In this document: in pieces, positions 7,113 through 15,221 of the stretch | Layout: every line of letters begins with the position of its first letter | Numbering within the stretch: the first letter of the stretch is position 1 | Origin: Rheinheimera sp. 1928-s | GTDB lineage: Bacteria; Pseudomonadota; Gammaproteobacteria; Enterobacterales; Alteromonadaceae | NCBI RefSeq assembly: GCF_029269265.1 | Contig: NZ_JARIXP010000005.1 | Span: 238,497 to 290,841 of the forward strand | Reading direction: 5' to 3' | Length of the DNA: 52,345 nucleotides | Program-made: the position numbers and the translations under genes | The notes under the pieces: model-generated | Seen by the model: only the letters and a program-made list of their open reading frames with translations | What the model was told of the DNA's origin: nothing | The model's database searches: none

Positions 7113-8930
7113 TTAAATATCAGGGGTCCAGTTTAAACGCAGCGACCATTCAGCACCTGCAGTGGCGTAACCTGGCAGGTACAGATAATCTTTATTGGTC
7201 AGGTTGTCTGCTTTGGCTGCAACTTGCAAAGTATGACTTAACTCATAACTAACACCAGCGCCCCACAAGGTGTAACCACCCAGTTGTGGAGTGGTAAAAT
7301 CACCTGTCTGGAAGTCGCTCTGATAGTCAAAGGTGACAAATACCCGCCAGTCCTGCCATTGATAAGCGCCCTGCCAATGCACTGTGTGCTTAGAGCGTTT
7401 AATCAGAACTGCGCCTGTGGTTTTATCTTTTGCGTCCGTATAGCTGTAAGCCAGTTGCTGATGCAGTTGCTGCCAGTTGTGACTGACGCTCAGCTCAGCG
7501 CCCTTTATTTTAGCTTCACCGACGTTTTGTGGTACCCAGTTGCCATCAGCCACTGGAGCCCATTGGATCAGGTTAGTGACATTTTGCTGATAGACAGAGC
7601 TTTCAATCTGTAAATCGCCAGTGCGGTAGCGAAGACCCACTTCATCTGAAGTTGCAGTTTCAGGTGCTAACTCAGCGTTACCACTCAAAGGATAATACAA
7701 GTCGTTAAAACTCGGCGCTTTAAACGCACTGCTTCTGCTGGCACGAACCAATAGCTCGTTAGTTAACTGATAACCCAAACCCACTTCATAAGTGTCGGCA
7801 TGACCATACTGACTTTGTTTATCATGACGGCCAGTTACATTAGCCAACCAGGCTCCGGACTGATAACTGACACCGGCAAAAATAGCTTTATTGATACGAG
7901 AATCTACCTCATAGTTCAAATCGCTGCCTGACACATCTTCCTGATACCAATTCACACCAGTTAACGCCGTTAAGCTTTGAGTCAACTGACGACTATATTG
8001 GTAGTCAAGCTCCCGCCGCTTTGTTTCAAACAGGCTGAGCGGGCTGTCTTCTCCCCAGTTTAGATCTTCGGTCTGATTCTGGGACAGACTTAGCTTCTGG
8101 TTTGATTTATCACTGTCTAAAGCCCAGCCCAAACGACTTTGATTGGTTCTTGTTTCAACCTGATCAGCACCTGGCCCCCATGCTGGATCAAAATCATAGT
8201 GGGCACGGCTTCGGAGCACATGATGATCCGCTGACCATACACCATAAGTTGTGTTGTAGTCTGCGCCCAATTTACCGTAGCGCTGATCAAAACCATCTTG
8301 GTCCGCTTGAGTACCTGGCCTGACATCAAAACCATCACTATCCGACCAGCCTAAATTACTGCGAACTTTTAACGCGCCATAAGTCTGGCTGGTCGCAATG
8401 TCGGCTTCATGGCTTTGATAACGACCGGTTTTTAATTGCACTGAAGTGTTGTCCGCTTTACGGGTCGTAATGGCAATCACACCGGCTAAAGCATCTGAAC
8501 CATATAAGGCAGCTTTTGGCCCTTTAATTACTTCAATTTGCTCAATCTGCTGCAAAGATAGTTCAGCTAAAGAGGCATAGCCCAAAGTGGCAGAACCAGC
8601 ACGAACGCCATCGATCAACACTAGTGTATGACCTGCCGCGCCCCCACGGAGAAATACGGTATTGGTCTGGCCTTTACCACCAGAACGACTAATTTGCACA
8701 CCAGCCACCTGGCGCAGCAAAGCGGGCAGATCGGACACCTGAGCCTGCTCAATTTGCTCACGGTCTAATACGGTGACAGAGGATAAAATCTGATGCACAG
8801 GCTGGGCCTGACGGGTTGCATAGACACTGATATGTTCCAGTGGATCGTCTGAGCTGTCGTCAGCTTGGGCGGTAAATATAAAAGCAGGCAGGCCAACGAC
8901 TACTGTCGCCAGCATAGATTTTTTAAACAT
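7113..8930 (-). CDS. btuB: TonB-dependent vitamin B12 outer-membrane receptor
   Basis: A 605-residue TonB-dependent receptor. Signal peptide MFKKSMLATVVVGLPAFIFTAQA is followed by a TonB-box-like stretch (ISVYATR) and the plug domain (VTVLDREQIEQ, LPALLRQVAGVQI, RGGAAGHTLVLIDGVR, IEVIKGPKAALYGSDALAGVI). The rest is a beta barrel ending in WSLRLNWTPDI. Assignment to cobalamin rests on the BtuB-like plug (ISRSGGKGQTNTVFLRG) and on the cobalamin riboswitch in the leader. The ATG at 8930 is chosen because GGGAGA lies 5-6 bases before it. The ATG codon 12 bases further upstream would remove that spacing. The partner btuF lies 5 kb away. Confidence 0.93.
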   Translation of the reverse strand: MFKKSMLATVVVGLPAFIFTAQADDSSDDPLEHISVYATRQAQPVHQILSSVTVLDREQIEQAQVSDLPALLRQVAGVQISRSGGKGQTNTVFLRGGAAGHTLVLIDGVRAGSATLGYASLAELSLQQIEQIEVIKGPKAALYGSDALAGVIAITTRKADNTSVQLKTGRYQSHEADIATSQTYGALKVRSNLGWSDSDGFDVRPGTQADQDGFDQRYGKLGADYNTTYGVWSADHHVLRSRAHYDFDPAWGPGADQVETRTNQSRLGWALDSDKSNQKLSLSQNQTEDLNWGEDSPLSLFETKRRELDYQYSRQLTQSLTALTGVNWYQEDVSGSDLNYEVDSRINKAIFAGVSYQSGAWLANVTGRHDKQSQYGHADTYEVGLGYQLTNELLVRASRSSAFKAPSFNDLYYPLSGNAELAPETATSDEVGLRYRTGDLQIESSVYQQNVTNLIQWAPVADGNWVPQNVGEAKIKGAELSVSHNWQQLHQQLAYSYTDAKDKTTGAVLIKRSKHTVHWQGAYQWQDWRVFVTFDYQSDFQTGDFTTPQLGGYTLWGAGVSYELSHTLQVAAKADNLTNKDYLYLPGYATAGAEWSLRLNWTPDI

Positions 8931-8979
8931 GATGTCTCCCAAAGACGCCCACCGCGTCCTGAATAGTGAATGAACTTTT

Positions 8980-9180
8980 CAGGCCGGTCTCCGGGCTGAC
9001 AGCAGACTATTTTCAATAGTAGCTTTAATCCCTTCCCATCCAATCCCAAGACAGTGGTTTGATTAAAGCCAGAGCAACGCTCTCTGTTGTTTTACCGTTG
9101 CGGGGGCAGCTCTGGATTTTCACCAGATTCCCGTTTCACCCTCAAATGTGGATAACATTTTATGGGCACCTGAAAAACGC
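8980..9180 (-). ncRNA. Cobalamin riboswitch in the btuB leader
   Basis: On the minus strand the leader contains the conserved landmarks of the adenosylcobalamin aptamer in order: GGTGCCC, GGTGAAACGGGAA, GGTGAAAATCC, the GCTGCCCCCGCAACGG core, the B12-box-like CCACTGTC, and the closing GCCCGGAGACCGGCC. The element ends about 50 bases before the btuB ATG. In this class, ligand binding represses the downstream gene, so B12 sufficiency should shut off the receptor. No obvious T-run terminator follows, which points to translational control through the start region. Confidence 0.95.
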
Positions 9181-9186
9181 GGCCTC

Positions 9187-9214
9187 AGTGTAGCGGCCGC
9201 AACATTAAAGTCAA
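9187..9214 (-). promoter_or_regulatory. Sigma-70-type promoter of btuB
   Basis: On the minus strand TTGACT (9209-9214) and TACACT (9187-9192) are separated by 16 bases. The expected start point, near 9180, coincides with the first base of the riboswitch, which supports the call. Confidence 0.7.
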
Positions 9215-9341
9215 CAGAAATCCAGACGTCTGCGTCAGTCAATCAATGTGAACATCCTGACGCTTTGGCTCTTCGTTAAACTCTGCCTGCAAACAACTTG
9301 TAATTAGCTGCAGATGGGTTCGCTCCTTGGATTCTTTAGCT

Positions 9342-9347
9342 TATAAT
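9342..9347 (+). promoter_or_regulatory. Candidate -10 element for yajQ
   Basis: A perfect TATAAT lies 36 bases before the yajQ ATG. No good -35 hexamer is visible at 16-18 bases upstream. The stretch 8931-9382 otherwise holds the btuB promoter and riboswitch. Confidence 0.45.
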
Positions 9348-9382
9348 GGCTCCATAAATTTCAATGGAAAAAAGAGAACACC

Positions 9383-9865
9383 ATGCCTTCATTTGATATT
9401 GTTTCAGAAATTGATATGAACCAAGCAAAAAACGCAGTTGAGAACGCAAAACGCGAGCTTGAAACCCGATTCGATTTTCGGGGCGTTGATGCCAAAATTG
9501 AGATGAATAAAGAGCACATAGAACTTACTGCAGAAGCGGATCAGCAGGTCATGCAGCTGTTTGATATTTTTGCCACCAAGGCAAGTAAGCTTCAGTTGGA
9601 CGTCAGTAGTTTCAAAATTGAAAAAGAAGATCGTCACGGCAAATACATCACGCGCCATGTCACCATCAAGCAAGGCATCGACAAAGAGATAGCAAAAAAG
9701 GTCATTAAACTGATCAAAGACAGTAGTATTAAAGTACAAGTGGCCATTCAGGGAGAAGAGCTGCGTGTCACAGGTAAAAAGCGCGATGACTTGCAAGCAG
9801 TTATGCAGTTAGTCAGAACAAGCGACTTGGGTCAGCCTTTTCAATTTAAGAACTTCAGAGACTAA
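9383..9865 (+). CDS. yajQ: YajQ family nucleotide-binding protein
   Basis: A 160-residue protein of the DUF520/YajQ family, made of two ferredoxin-like halves. It opens with [11 protein letters not shown] and closes with [13 protein letters not shown], both diagnostic. [19 protein letters not shown] and [11 protein letters not shown]-like ([32 protein letters not shown], in shorter blocks) are as expected. Homologues bind nucleotides, and one in Xanthomonas binds cyclic di-GMP, but the cellular role is unsettled. Its central region ([20 protein letters not shown]) is of a shorter type than the Escherichia coli protein. It is monocistronic and faces a decayed relative at 9969-10197. Confidence 0.95.
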   Translation: MPSFDIVSEIDMNQAKNAVENAKRELETRFDFRGVDAKIEMNKEHIELTAEADQQVMQLFDIFATKASKLQLDVSSFKIEKEDRHGKYITRHVTIKQGIDKEIAKKVIKLIKDSSIKVQVAIQGEELRVTGKKRDDLQAVMQLVRTSDLGQPFQFKNFRD

Positions 9866-9901
9866 TTCCGTTCTCCATAGGTTTGATCTGCCCCCTAAAC
9901 A

Positions 9902-9938
9902 GGAGGAGACGCCGAATCACAAAAACGGCAACTCCTCC
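9902..9938. repeat. Imperfect inverted repeat downstream of yajQ
   Basis: GGAGGAG (9902-9908) pairs with CTCCTCC (9932-9938), and GCCG (9911-9914) with CGGC (9926-9929), with a 2-by-2 internal loop and an 11-base apical loop. No T-run follows on either strand, so a standard intrinsic terminator is not supported. It could still end yajQ transcription or be part of the decayed region. Confidence 0.5.
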
Positions 9939-9968
9939 CAAGACTTCAAAAGCCCTGATTATGGTCTG

Positions 9969-10197
9969 TCAGATAAAAGCCAAGCCAGATTTTACCGCTT
10001 TGAACAGAAAAATATCGATCATTTGTTGTAACTGAAAATCAGCGCCAACAGCCATACTGACTTGTGGGTCTTTTTTATTCATCACCAGCCTGTACAGCAC
10101 GAAAATCAAAGCGGCCAGCCAATTCTCGGTTCGGGGTATCGACCGCATTCCGCACGTCTTGTTGAGCAAGGTTTGACACCAGGTCGAATGAAGGAAT
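9969..10197 (-). pseudogene. Decayed second yajQ-like gene (N-terminal fragment, frameshifted)
   Basis: Reading the minus strand from 10197 gives [19 protein letters not shown], then [17 protein letters not shown] and a stop at about 10077. Shifting frame near 10083-10090 restores [20 protein letters not shown], then MIDIFLFKAVKSG and a stop at 9969-9971. This lines up with the first 70 or so residues of YajQ proteins ([26 protein letters not shown]). The initiator position reads ATT and the C-terminal half is missing. DFQLQQMIDIF and the longer spacing resemble the E. coli-type YajQ more than the intact neighbour does, so this looks like a lost paralogue rather than a recent tandem copy. It fills most of the otherwise geneless stretch 9866-10278. 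Confidence 0.82.
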
Positions 10198-10278
10198 AAA
10201 GGTCTCGTTGTTTCAGGCTAGAGATTGTAATCGTAAAACTGATACAATCCGGCCAGGTCTTTTAAAGAAGAGTATCTT

Positions 10279-10629
10279 GTGAAGCGTCATCTTTACCATG
10301 CGATTTGTTTGCTGGTGTTTATCGCAGCCACTTTTGGTTTTCTGACTGAAGTAAAAAGTAGTGGTATCAGCTTAAACCAATACGACAAAGCACTGCATTT
10401 TTTAGTCTTTTTCTGTCTGACCGCTATGCTGCAATGGAGCTATAAACCTAAGCTATGGCAAGCGGCGTTGATTATGGCCGGTTATGGCGTTGCCATCGAG
10501 TTCCTGCAAAATTATTTAACCAGCTATCGCCGTGCAGAATTGTTAGATTGGGTCGCCGATCTGGTTGGTGTAGCCGTATTTTATTTGTGCTATTTTGCTG
10601 TCAAAAAATGGCGCAACCGCACGCAATAA
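10279..10629 (+). CDS. VanZ-like small integral membrane protein
   Basis: A 116-residue membrane protein with four predicted hydrophobic segments: HAICLLVFIAATFGFL, ALHFLVFFCLTAMLQW, ALIMAGYGVAIEFLQ and LLDWVADLVGVAVFYLC. The motifs YDKALHFLVFF and YGVAIEFLQ..L..R.A...D..A..G are typical of VanZ-like proteins (the D-K-x-x-H and E-x-x-Q pattern). The function of chromosomal VanZ-like proteins is unclear, and no antibiotic-resistance inference is justified. Start is a GTG at 10279. The last 22 bases overlap the next gene. Confidence 0.8.
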   Translation: MKRHLYHAICLLVFIAATFGFLTEVKSSGISLNQYDKALHFLVFFCLTAMLQWSYKPKLWQAALIMAGYGVAIEFLQNYLTSYRRAELLDWVADLVGVAVFYLCYFAVKKWRNRTQ

Positions 10630-11516
10630 CCCAAGCGTTGTGGACTGTCGTAGGTGAAGGTGCCATTGGCCTTCTCTCGGCAGCCCGTTTGCATCTGGCA
10701 GGCTATAGGGTGCAACTGCATCGCCGTAATCCAGGTATATTTAATTTCGCTTTTCAGTCCGCTGCTCATTCTCAGCAGCTTTCTTTGCCCAGTCAGATAC
10801 AGCTCCCTTACTCTTATATCCTTCTGCCCGTAAAAGCTTATGCAGTGTTGGATGCAATAAAGCAGCTATTCCCTTTACTGGCGGATAATGCTCAATTGGT
10901 GCTTAGCCACAATGGCATGGGTACTATAGAGCAAATATTGCCACTACTTAAACCAGAGCAAGGCTTGTGGTTCTTAAGCACCAGCCATGGCGCTTTTAAA
11001 CCTGAAGATGCGACAGTGATCCACAGTGGCGTGGGGCAATCGGTGTTAGGTGCATTAAATCAGGCAGCTTTCGCTCAACAAACAGCAGTGGAACAAGCCA
11101 TGCAAGCTGCGTTGGGTCCGCTTGTGGTGTTGGAGGATATCTGGCCGGCACTCTGGCAGAAACTGGCAGTAAATGCAGTGATTAATCCACTCACCGCTTT
11201 GCATCAATGTAAAAATGGTGAGTTGAGCAACAGCAAATATACCGCAGCTATAGAACTATTGATTGAAGAGTTTGTGCTTGTAGCAAAAGCATCAGCGCAA
11301 GATTTTAGCATTGAGGCAATTCAAAGCAGAGTAGCGCAGGTGACCAGGCAAACCGCTGATAATTATTCCTCGATGCAGCAGGATTTTGCCAAAGGCCGCC
11401 GCAGTGAGCTTGACTATATCACTGGATTCTTACTGAAACAGGCAGAGCAGCATCAACTGCAACTGCCTGCCCATCAGGCGATTTATCAGTTGCTACTTCA
11501 AAAGTCGCCGCGATAA
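10608..11516 (+). CDS. panE: Ketopantoate reductase family protein (PanE/ApbA)
   Basis: A 302-residue NADPH-dependent reductase of the 2-dehydropantoate 2-reductase family, which would make pantoate for coenzyme A. The Rossmann motif is VVGEGAIGLLSA near residue 11. LSHNGMG and the catalytic-lysine region LWQKLAVNAVINPLTAL fit the family, as does the C-terminal RSELDYITGFLL. ATG at 10608 lies inside the VanZ-like gene (22-base overlap), and the protein then opens ten residues before the Rossmann fold. Earlier in-frame starts would merely read the VanZ gene out of frame. The 3' end overlaps thiI by 19 bases, tail to tail. Paralogues exist, so pantoate synthesis is probable rather than certain. 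Confidence 0.82.
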   Translation: MAQPHAITQALWTVVGEGAIGLLSAARLHLAGYRVQLHRRNPGIFNFAFQSAAHSQQLSLPSQIQLPYSYILLPVKAYAVLDAIKQLFPLLADNAQLVLSHNGMGTIEQILPLLKPEQGLWFLSTSHGAFKPEDATVIHSGVGQSVLGALNQAAFAQQTAVEQAMQAALGPLVVLEDIWPALWQKLAVNAVINPLTALHQCKNGELSNSKYTAAIELLIEEFVLVAKASAQDFSIEAIQSRVAQVTRQTADNYSSMQQDFAKGRRSELDYITGFLLKQAEQHQLQLPAHQAIYQLLLQKSPR

Positions 11517-12958
11517 ACGCCCACGTTTGTATAACCCTGTTCAGCCAGCAATAACGCCTGCAAACGACTCATCACGCCGCGCTCACAGTACAAATAATAC
11601 TGTTGTGTCTGATCCAACTGGCTAAACTGACTGGCTAGTTTGTAGAAAGGTAAGAGCTGCACCTGATGATGGGCACCAACCAAAGGCTTCAGATCCACTT
11701 CATCCGGGGCGCGAATATCCAGAATAACAGCATCAGCAGCCATCGCATTTTCATCCAGCACTGTGCTGATTTGCTGCTCTGCCTGAAATTCAACAGTGCG
11801 AATATCCAATACATTAGCGTCCTGAGCAAGCTTTTCTAAAGCCGTCAGATCCAATTGTTGTTCAGCCAAGAGTACCTTGTTTAAGTCTGCATTGACCGTA
11901 GGGTTATTCGAAATAACACCACAGTACTCCGGCATAGTTTTGGCCATATCTTCAGCGCCAATTTTCCGCGCTAAATCAATGATTTCTTGCTTATCCTGAT
12001 AAATCAGCGGACGCAGAACTAAGGTATCTGTCGCTTTATCTATCACACTTAAATTGGCAATAGTCTGGCTGGCTACCTGGCCCACACTCTCCCCTGTCAC
12101 TATAGCCTGAACGCCTAAACGCTCAGCCACAATAGCAGCAGCGCGCATCATCTGGCGCTTGAGTATGACGCCCATCAGACCATTGTCGACTTTTTCCAGA
12201 ATTTCAGTCACCACAGGCGCAAAATCAACACTGATAAATTTGACCTTGTGCGACAAGCTGAACTTTTGCCACAGATAAAACGCCATCTGCCGCACACCGG
12301 TTTCATGTGCTGCACCACCCAAATTAAAAAACAGATAATGGGTTCGTAAACCTTTGCGGATCATCAAATAGCTCGCTACAGCTGAGTCAAAACCACCTGA
12401 AATTAAAGACAACACATCCGTTTGGCTTGGCAAAGGAAAACCGCCCATGCCTTCAAATACCTGACTGACGATAATCAACTGCTCACGTTTAATTTCAACA
12501 CGAACGACTTCCGCAGGGTTCTTCAGTTGCACACGAGCCGAAGGAATATGCTGATTTAAGCCGCCACCAATATAACGCTCGGCTTCGAGGGAGCTGAATT
12601 CATGATCACCAGTGCGTTTTACCCGCACACAAAAGCTTTTGCCTTCCAATCTTTGGCTAAACACAGTTTTGACTTGCTCAAAAATGTCGTGCAAAGAGCT
12701 ATAAGTGCCGGACTGCATTTCCATAAACTGCACTATGCCGGGAATGCAGGCCAAATGGTCAATCATTTGCTGACGCAATTTAGGACTGTCGGACGCTGTT
12801 TGCACCAGTAAATGATCGTAATTATTTTTAACAGTAACGGATGGGTCTAACCGCAACAAAATGGTCTTCAGATTTTGCTCTAAAAGCATGGTCTGACGTT
12901 TCCGGACCGATTTACTTTTAATCGATATTTCCGGGTGCAGTTTGACTAAAAATTCCAT
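11498..12958 (-). CDS. thiI: tRNA 4-thiouridine sulfurtransferase with rhodanese domain
   Basis: A 486-residue protein that activates U8 of tRNA by adenylation and inserts sulfur, and that in enterics also supplies sulfur for thiazole synthesis. Order of domains: N-terminal ferredoxin-like part (MEFLVKLHPEISIKSKSVRKR), THUMP (about 60-165), PP-loop ATPase with SLISGGFDSAVASY near residue 187, and a C-terminal rhodanese domain. The rhodanese cysteine is in YLYCERGVMSR at about residue 458, matching the E. coli persulfide site. ATG at 12958 is chosen over a TTG one codon earlier by comparison with the family. It is convergent with panE and downstream of pomAB. Confidence 0.96.
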   Translation of the reverse strand: MEFLVKLHPEISIKSKSVRKRQTMLLEQNLKTILLRLDPSVTVKNNYDHLLVQTASDSPKLRQQMIDHLACIPGIVQFMEMQSGTYSSLHDIFEQVKTVFSQRLEGKSFCVRVKRTGDHEFSSLEAERYIGGGLNQHIPSARVQLKNPAEVVRVEIKREQLIIVSQVFEGMGGFPLPSQTDVLSLISGGFDSAVASYLMIRKGLRTHYLFFNLGGAAHETGVRQMAFYLWQKFSLSHKVKFISVDFAPVVTEILEKVDNGLMGVILKRQMMRAAAIVAERLGVQAIVTGESVGQVASQTIANLSVIDKATDTLVLRPLIYQDKQEIIDLARKIGAEDMAKTMPEYCGVISNNPTVNADLNKVLLAEQQLDLTALEKLAQDANVLDIRTVEFQAEQQISTVLDENAMAADAVILDIRAPDEVDLKPLVGAHHQVQLLPFYKLASQFSQLDQTQQYYLYCERGVMSRLQALLLAEQGYTNVGVYRGDF

Positions 12959-12973
12959 CAATAAACTCGCTAC

Positions 12974-13003
12974 AAAAAATAAAGGCGCGGATTATACCGC
13001 GCC
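12974..13003 (-). terminator. Intrinsic terminator of pomAB
   Basis: A perfect GC-rich stem, GGCGCGG (12984-12990) with CCGCGCC (12997-13003), has a 6-base loop and is followed on the minus strand by TTTATTTTTT. It lies between pomB and thiI. The loop reads TATAAT on the minus strand. Confidence 0.85.
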
Positions 13004-13038
13004 TTGCATCAACAGTTTAGTTTTTATTGACCAGGCCT

Positions 13039-13983
13039 TTATTGATTAGGTGTGCCTTGAGCCGCAGGTTCCAGGCTAATAGGCTCTGACTCTTTCGGTT
13101 TGCCCTGCATAATAGAAATTTCTACCCGGCGGTTTCGCCTTTTATTGCTTTCACTGTCATTGGGCACCAAAGGCCGGGTTTCCGCATGTCCCATCACCAC
13201 CAGACGGTTCTTATCAAACCCCGGGGCTTTAATCATTTCAGACGCCACAGACACCGCGCGCTGAGCCGATAAATCCCAGTTATTACTATGCAATTCATCT
13301 GACACCTGCTCGGCATCCGTATGGCCTGACACTGTGATCTCACCAGGTACATCTTTTAATAATGCACCGATGTTCTGAATAATAGGTTTAAACCTCGGCT
13401 GTAAAAACGAAGATCCTGATGGGAAAGAGCCATTTTCACGAATACGGATAATAATTTGCTGGCCTAAAGATTCCAGTTCTATAGCGCCATCCATAATTTG
13501 TTTTTCCAGTTGCTCGGCAATTTTTTTCAGCAGCTCATTGGTCTGTTCCTGTAACTCAGCAGCTGCTGCAACCGTATCCATCGGCTCTTCTTCAGTGCTG
13601 GTAGACTGACCACCGGTTTTATCTTCCCGCTGTTCTTGCCTGCCCCCGGCTTCGTCTTCTTTACCTGCCTGGAAATTCAGCATTTGCTGAGTCATTTCTA
13701 CCGTTTGTTGCTGAATGGTATCGATAGGGGTTGGATCAGGGCGACCAGGGCGAAACTCCATCGCAATCACACTGGTGCCTTTGGGGATGTCTTTAACTTC
13801 AATTTTATTTTGCACACCAAAAGCAAACTGCATTGAACCTGCAATTTGCTTAAATTTCAGCACGTCCATTTCAGAAAAGGACAGTAACAAAACAAAGAAG
13901 CACATTAGCAGCGCCATCAGATCAGCAAAGGTTCCCATGTACGCTGGTAAACCCGGTGGTGGACACTTTTTACACTTTGCCAT
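13039..13983 (-). CDS. pomB: Sodium-type flagellar stator protein PomB
   Basis: A 314-residue MotB/PomB family stator subunit. The N-terminus KCKKCPPPGLPAYMGTFADL leads into one transmembrane helix (FADLMALLMCFFVLLLSFSE) carrying the essential ion-binding Asp. The plug and linker begin MDVLKFKQIAGSMQFAFGVQ, as in Vibrio PomB. A long Gln/Glu-rich linker precedes the OmpA-like peptidoglycan-binding domain (ITVSGHTDAEQ, NWDLSAQRAVSVA, NDSESNKRRNRRVEI). The close match of the N-terminal third to Vibrio PomB supports sodium rather than proton coupling, which is an inference from family. It follows pomA by 8 bases. Confidence 0.94.
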   Translation of the reverse strand: MAKCKKCPPPGLPAYMGTFADLMALLMCFFVLLLSFSEMDVLKFKQIAGSMQFAFGVQNKIEVKDIPKGTSVIAMEFRPGRPDPTPIDTIQQQTVEMTQQMLNFQAGKEDEAGGRQEQREDKTGGQSTSTEEEPMDTVAAAAELQEQTNELLKKIAEQLEKQIMDGAIELESLGQQIIIRIRENGSFPSGSSFLQPRFKPIIQNIGALLKDVPGEITVSGHTDAEQVSDELHSNNWDLSAQRAVSVASEMIKAPGFDKNRLVVMGHAETRPLVPNDSESNKRRNRRVEISIMQGKPKESEPISLEPAAQGTPNQ

Positions 13984-13991
13984 ACAAACTC

Positions 13992-14765
13992 CTACTCTGC
14001 TGCAGGCGCTGCAGGTTCACGTTTTTTGGCGGCAAGGTAATTACGCAAAATGCCTTCAATAACCTTAGGATTCTGACCGTCCTGTATGCCCATGATGGCG
14101 TCCAGAATAAGCTCGTTATTGGTTTTTTCTTCTTCGTTACGCACCGCCATTTTTTCTGACAATGGCAAAAAGATACAGTTAGCCTGAATAGCACCGTACA
14201 TAGTTGTCAACAACGCAACCGCCATAGCTGGCCCTATCGCCTTTGGATCGGACATGTTGGAGAGCATGGCAACCAGACCAATCAAAGTTCCTATCATGCC
14301 CATAGCCGGGCCTAAGTCGCCTAACTGTTTAAACACATTGATAGCGTTGTTATGACGGGAATAGGTTAATTCGATGTCTTTTTCTAAAGTGCCCCGAACC
14401 ACATCAGCATCATGGCCATCCACCAGCATGTTGATGCCTTTTTGCATAAAGGCATTGGGGATTTCCGCTTCTTCTAATGCCAGAAAACCGCCTTTCCGAG
14501 CCGCATCGGCCAATTGCACCGCTTTTTCAATCAGCTCCTCTGCCGATTCAATTTTAAACATAAAGGCTTTCCCAATGGCTTTCATTGCATCAGCCAACTG
14601 AGTAAAAGTGAACTTTATGACGACAGCAGTCAGACTGCCACCAAACACGATAACGATAGAAACAAAATCGTAAAACATGCCAATGTTGCCGCTGGAGCTT
14701 AAAAACATCGCCCAGCCCATCATGCCCATGACCGCGACTAATCCTATGACGGTTGCTAAATCCAC
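13992..14765 (-). CDS. pomA: Sodium-type flagellar stator protein PomA
   Basis: A 257-residue MotA/PomA family protein with four transmembrane segments: about 4-22, 32-50, 153-172 and 185-205. The cytoplasmic loop holds the FliG-interacting charged region, including AARKGGFLALEEAEIPN and DGHDADVVRG. The late motif GPAMGMIGTLIGLVAML, followed by IGPAMAVALLTTMYGA, is the classic stator-pore signature. Start is a GTG at 14765 with GGGAG 7-8 bases upstream. With pomB it forms the torque-generating stator of the polar flagellum. No other flagellar genes are in the window, as is usual for stator loci. Confidence 0.94.
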   Translation of the reverse strand: MDLATVIGLVAVMGMMGWAMFLSSSGNIGMFYDFVSIVIVFGGSLTAVVIKFTFTQLADAMKAIGKAFMFKIESAEELIEKAVQLADAARKGGFLALEEAEIPNAFMQKGINMLVDGHDADVVRGTLEKDIELTYSRHNNAINVFKQLGDLGPAMGMIGTLIGLVAMLSNMSDPKAIGPAMAVALLTTMYGAIQANCIFLPLSEKMAVRNEEEKTNNELILDAIMGIQDGQNPKVIEGILRNYLAAKKREPAAPAAE

Positions 14766-14845
14766 TGCGTATCTCCCGGAAAACTGAATGCAAATATTTG
14801 GTTTTGTACCAGCATTGAGCTGGTTTTATCTTAGCTTATAGTGAG

Positions 14846-14872
14846 TTATCGGCAAAAGTATGGGATAGTTAA
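14846..14872 (-). promoter_or_regulatory. Candidate sigma-28 (FliA) promoter upstream of pomA
   Basis: On the minus strand GCCGATAA (14846-14853) matches the FliA -10 consensus exactly. Eleven bases upstream TTAACTAT (14865-14872) matches TAAAGTTT at five of eight positions. It ends 80 bases before the pomA start. The octamer also occurs at three unrelated places in the window, so position is the main support. Confidence 0.5.
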
Positions 14873-14975
14873 CTATAAATTCTGGCCTCGAACAAATTTA
14901 TCCTTTCCCAATGCGGTCCTGATTGCTCATAATAGCGCGCTGGGCTTGGTCAGACATCCATTATCAGGCGAAAAT

Positions 14976-15221
14976 ATGACAAAAAAGAAAACAGATTTCA
15001 GCCATTTTGAGCAGAGCATTGCCGAGCTGGAACAGATAGTACAGCAACTGGAACAGGGCGACTTAAGTCTTGATCAAGCTTTGCAACAATTTGAACGTGG
15101 TATCGAACTCTCCCGTACCAGTCAGCAGCAATTACAGGCTGCACAACAAAAAGTTCAGTTATTAGTCCAGGATGCAGGTCAGGACCAACTAGAGCCTTTT
15201 GTGACAAGTGAAGGTGAATGA
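14976..15221 (+). CDS. xseB: Exodeoxyribonuclease VII small subunit
   Basis: An 81-residue coiled-coil protein, the small subunit of exonuclease VII, which degrades single-stranded DNA together with XseA. The family pattern FEQSIAELEQIVQQLEQGDL, then LDQALQQFERGIEL and a C-terminal Gln-rich helix, is complete. The start at 14976 gives the normal length. In-frame codons upstream to 14841 have no family similarity and would invade the pomA promoter region. The stop overlaps ispA by 14 bases, and xseB-ispA-dxs is a standard gammaproteobacterial gene order. Confidence 0.93.
   Translation: MTKKKTDFSHFEQSIAELEQIVQQLEQGDLSLDQALQQFERGIELSRTSQQQLQAAQQKVQLLVQDAGQDQLEPFVTSEGE

Noticed and set aside
9969-10169. 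66-codon minus-strand reading frame as a gene in its own right
   Set aside because: It is the second, frame-shifted part of the yajQ-like relic and carries no separate start signal.
10455-10607. N-terminal extension of the panE-like gene
   Set aside because: It is the VanZ-like gene read in another frame, with no match to the reductase family.
14841-14975. N-terminal extension of xseB
   Set aside because: Would overlap the pomA promoter region and exceed the standard XseB length by 45 residues.
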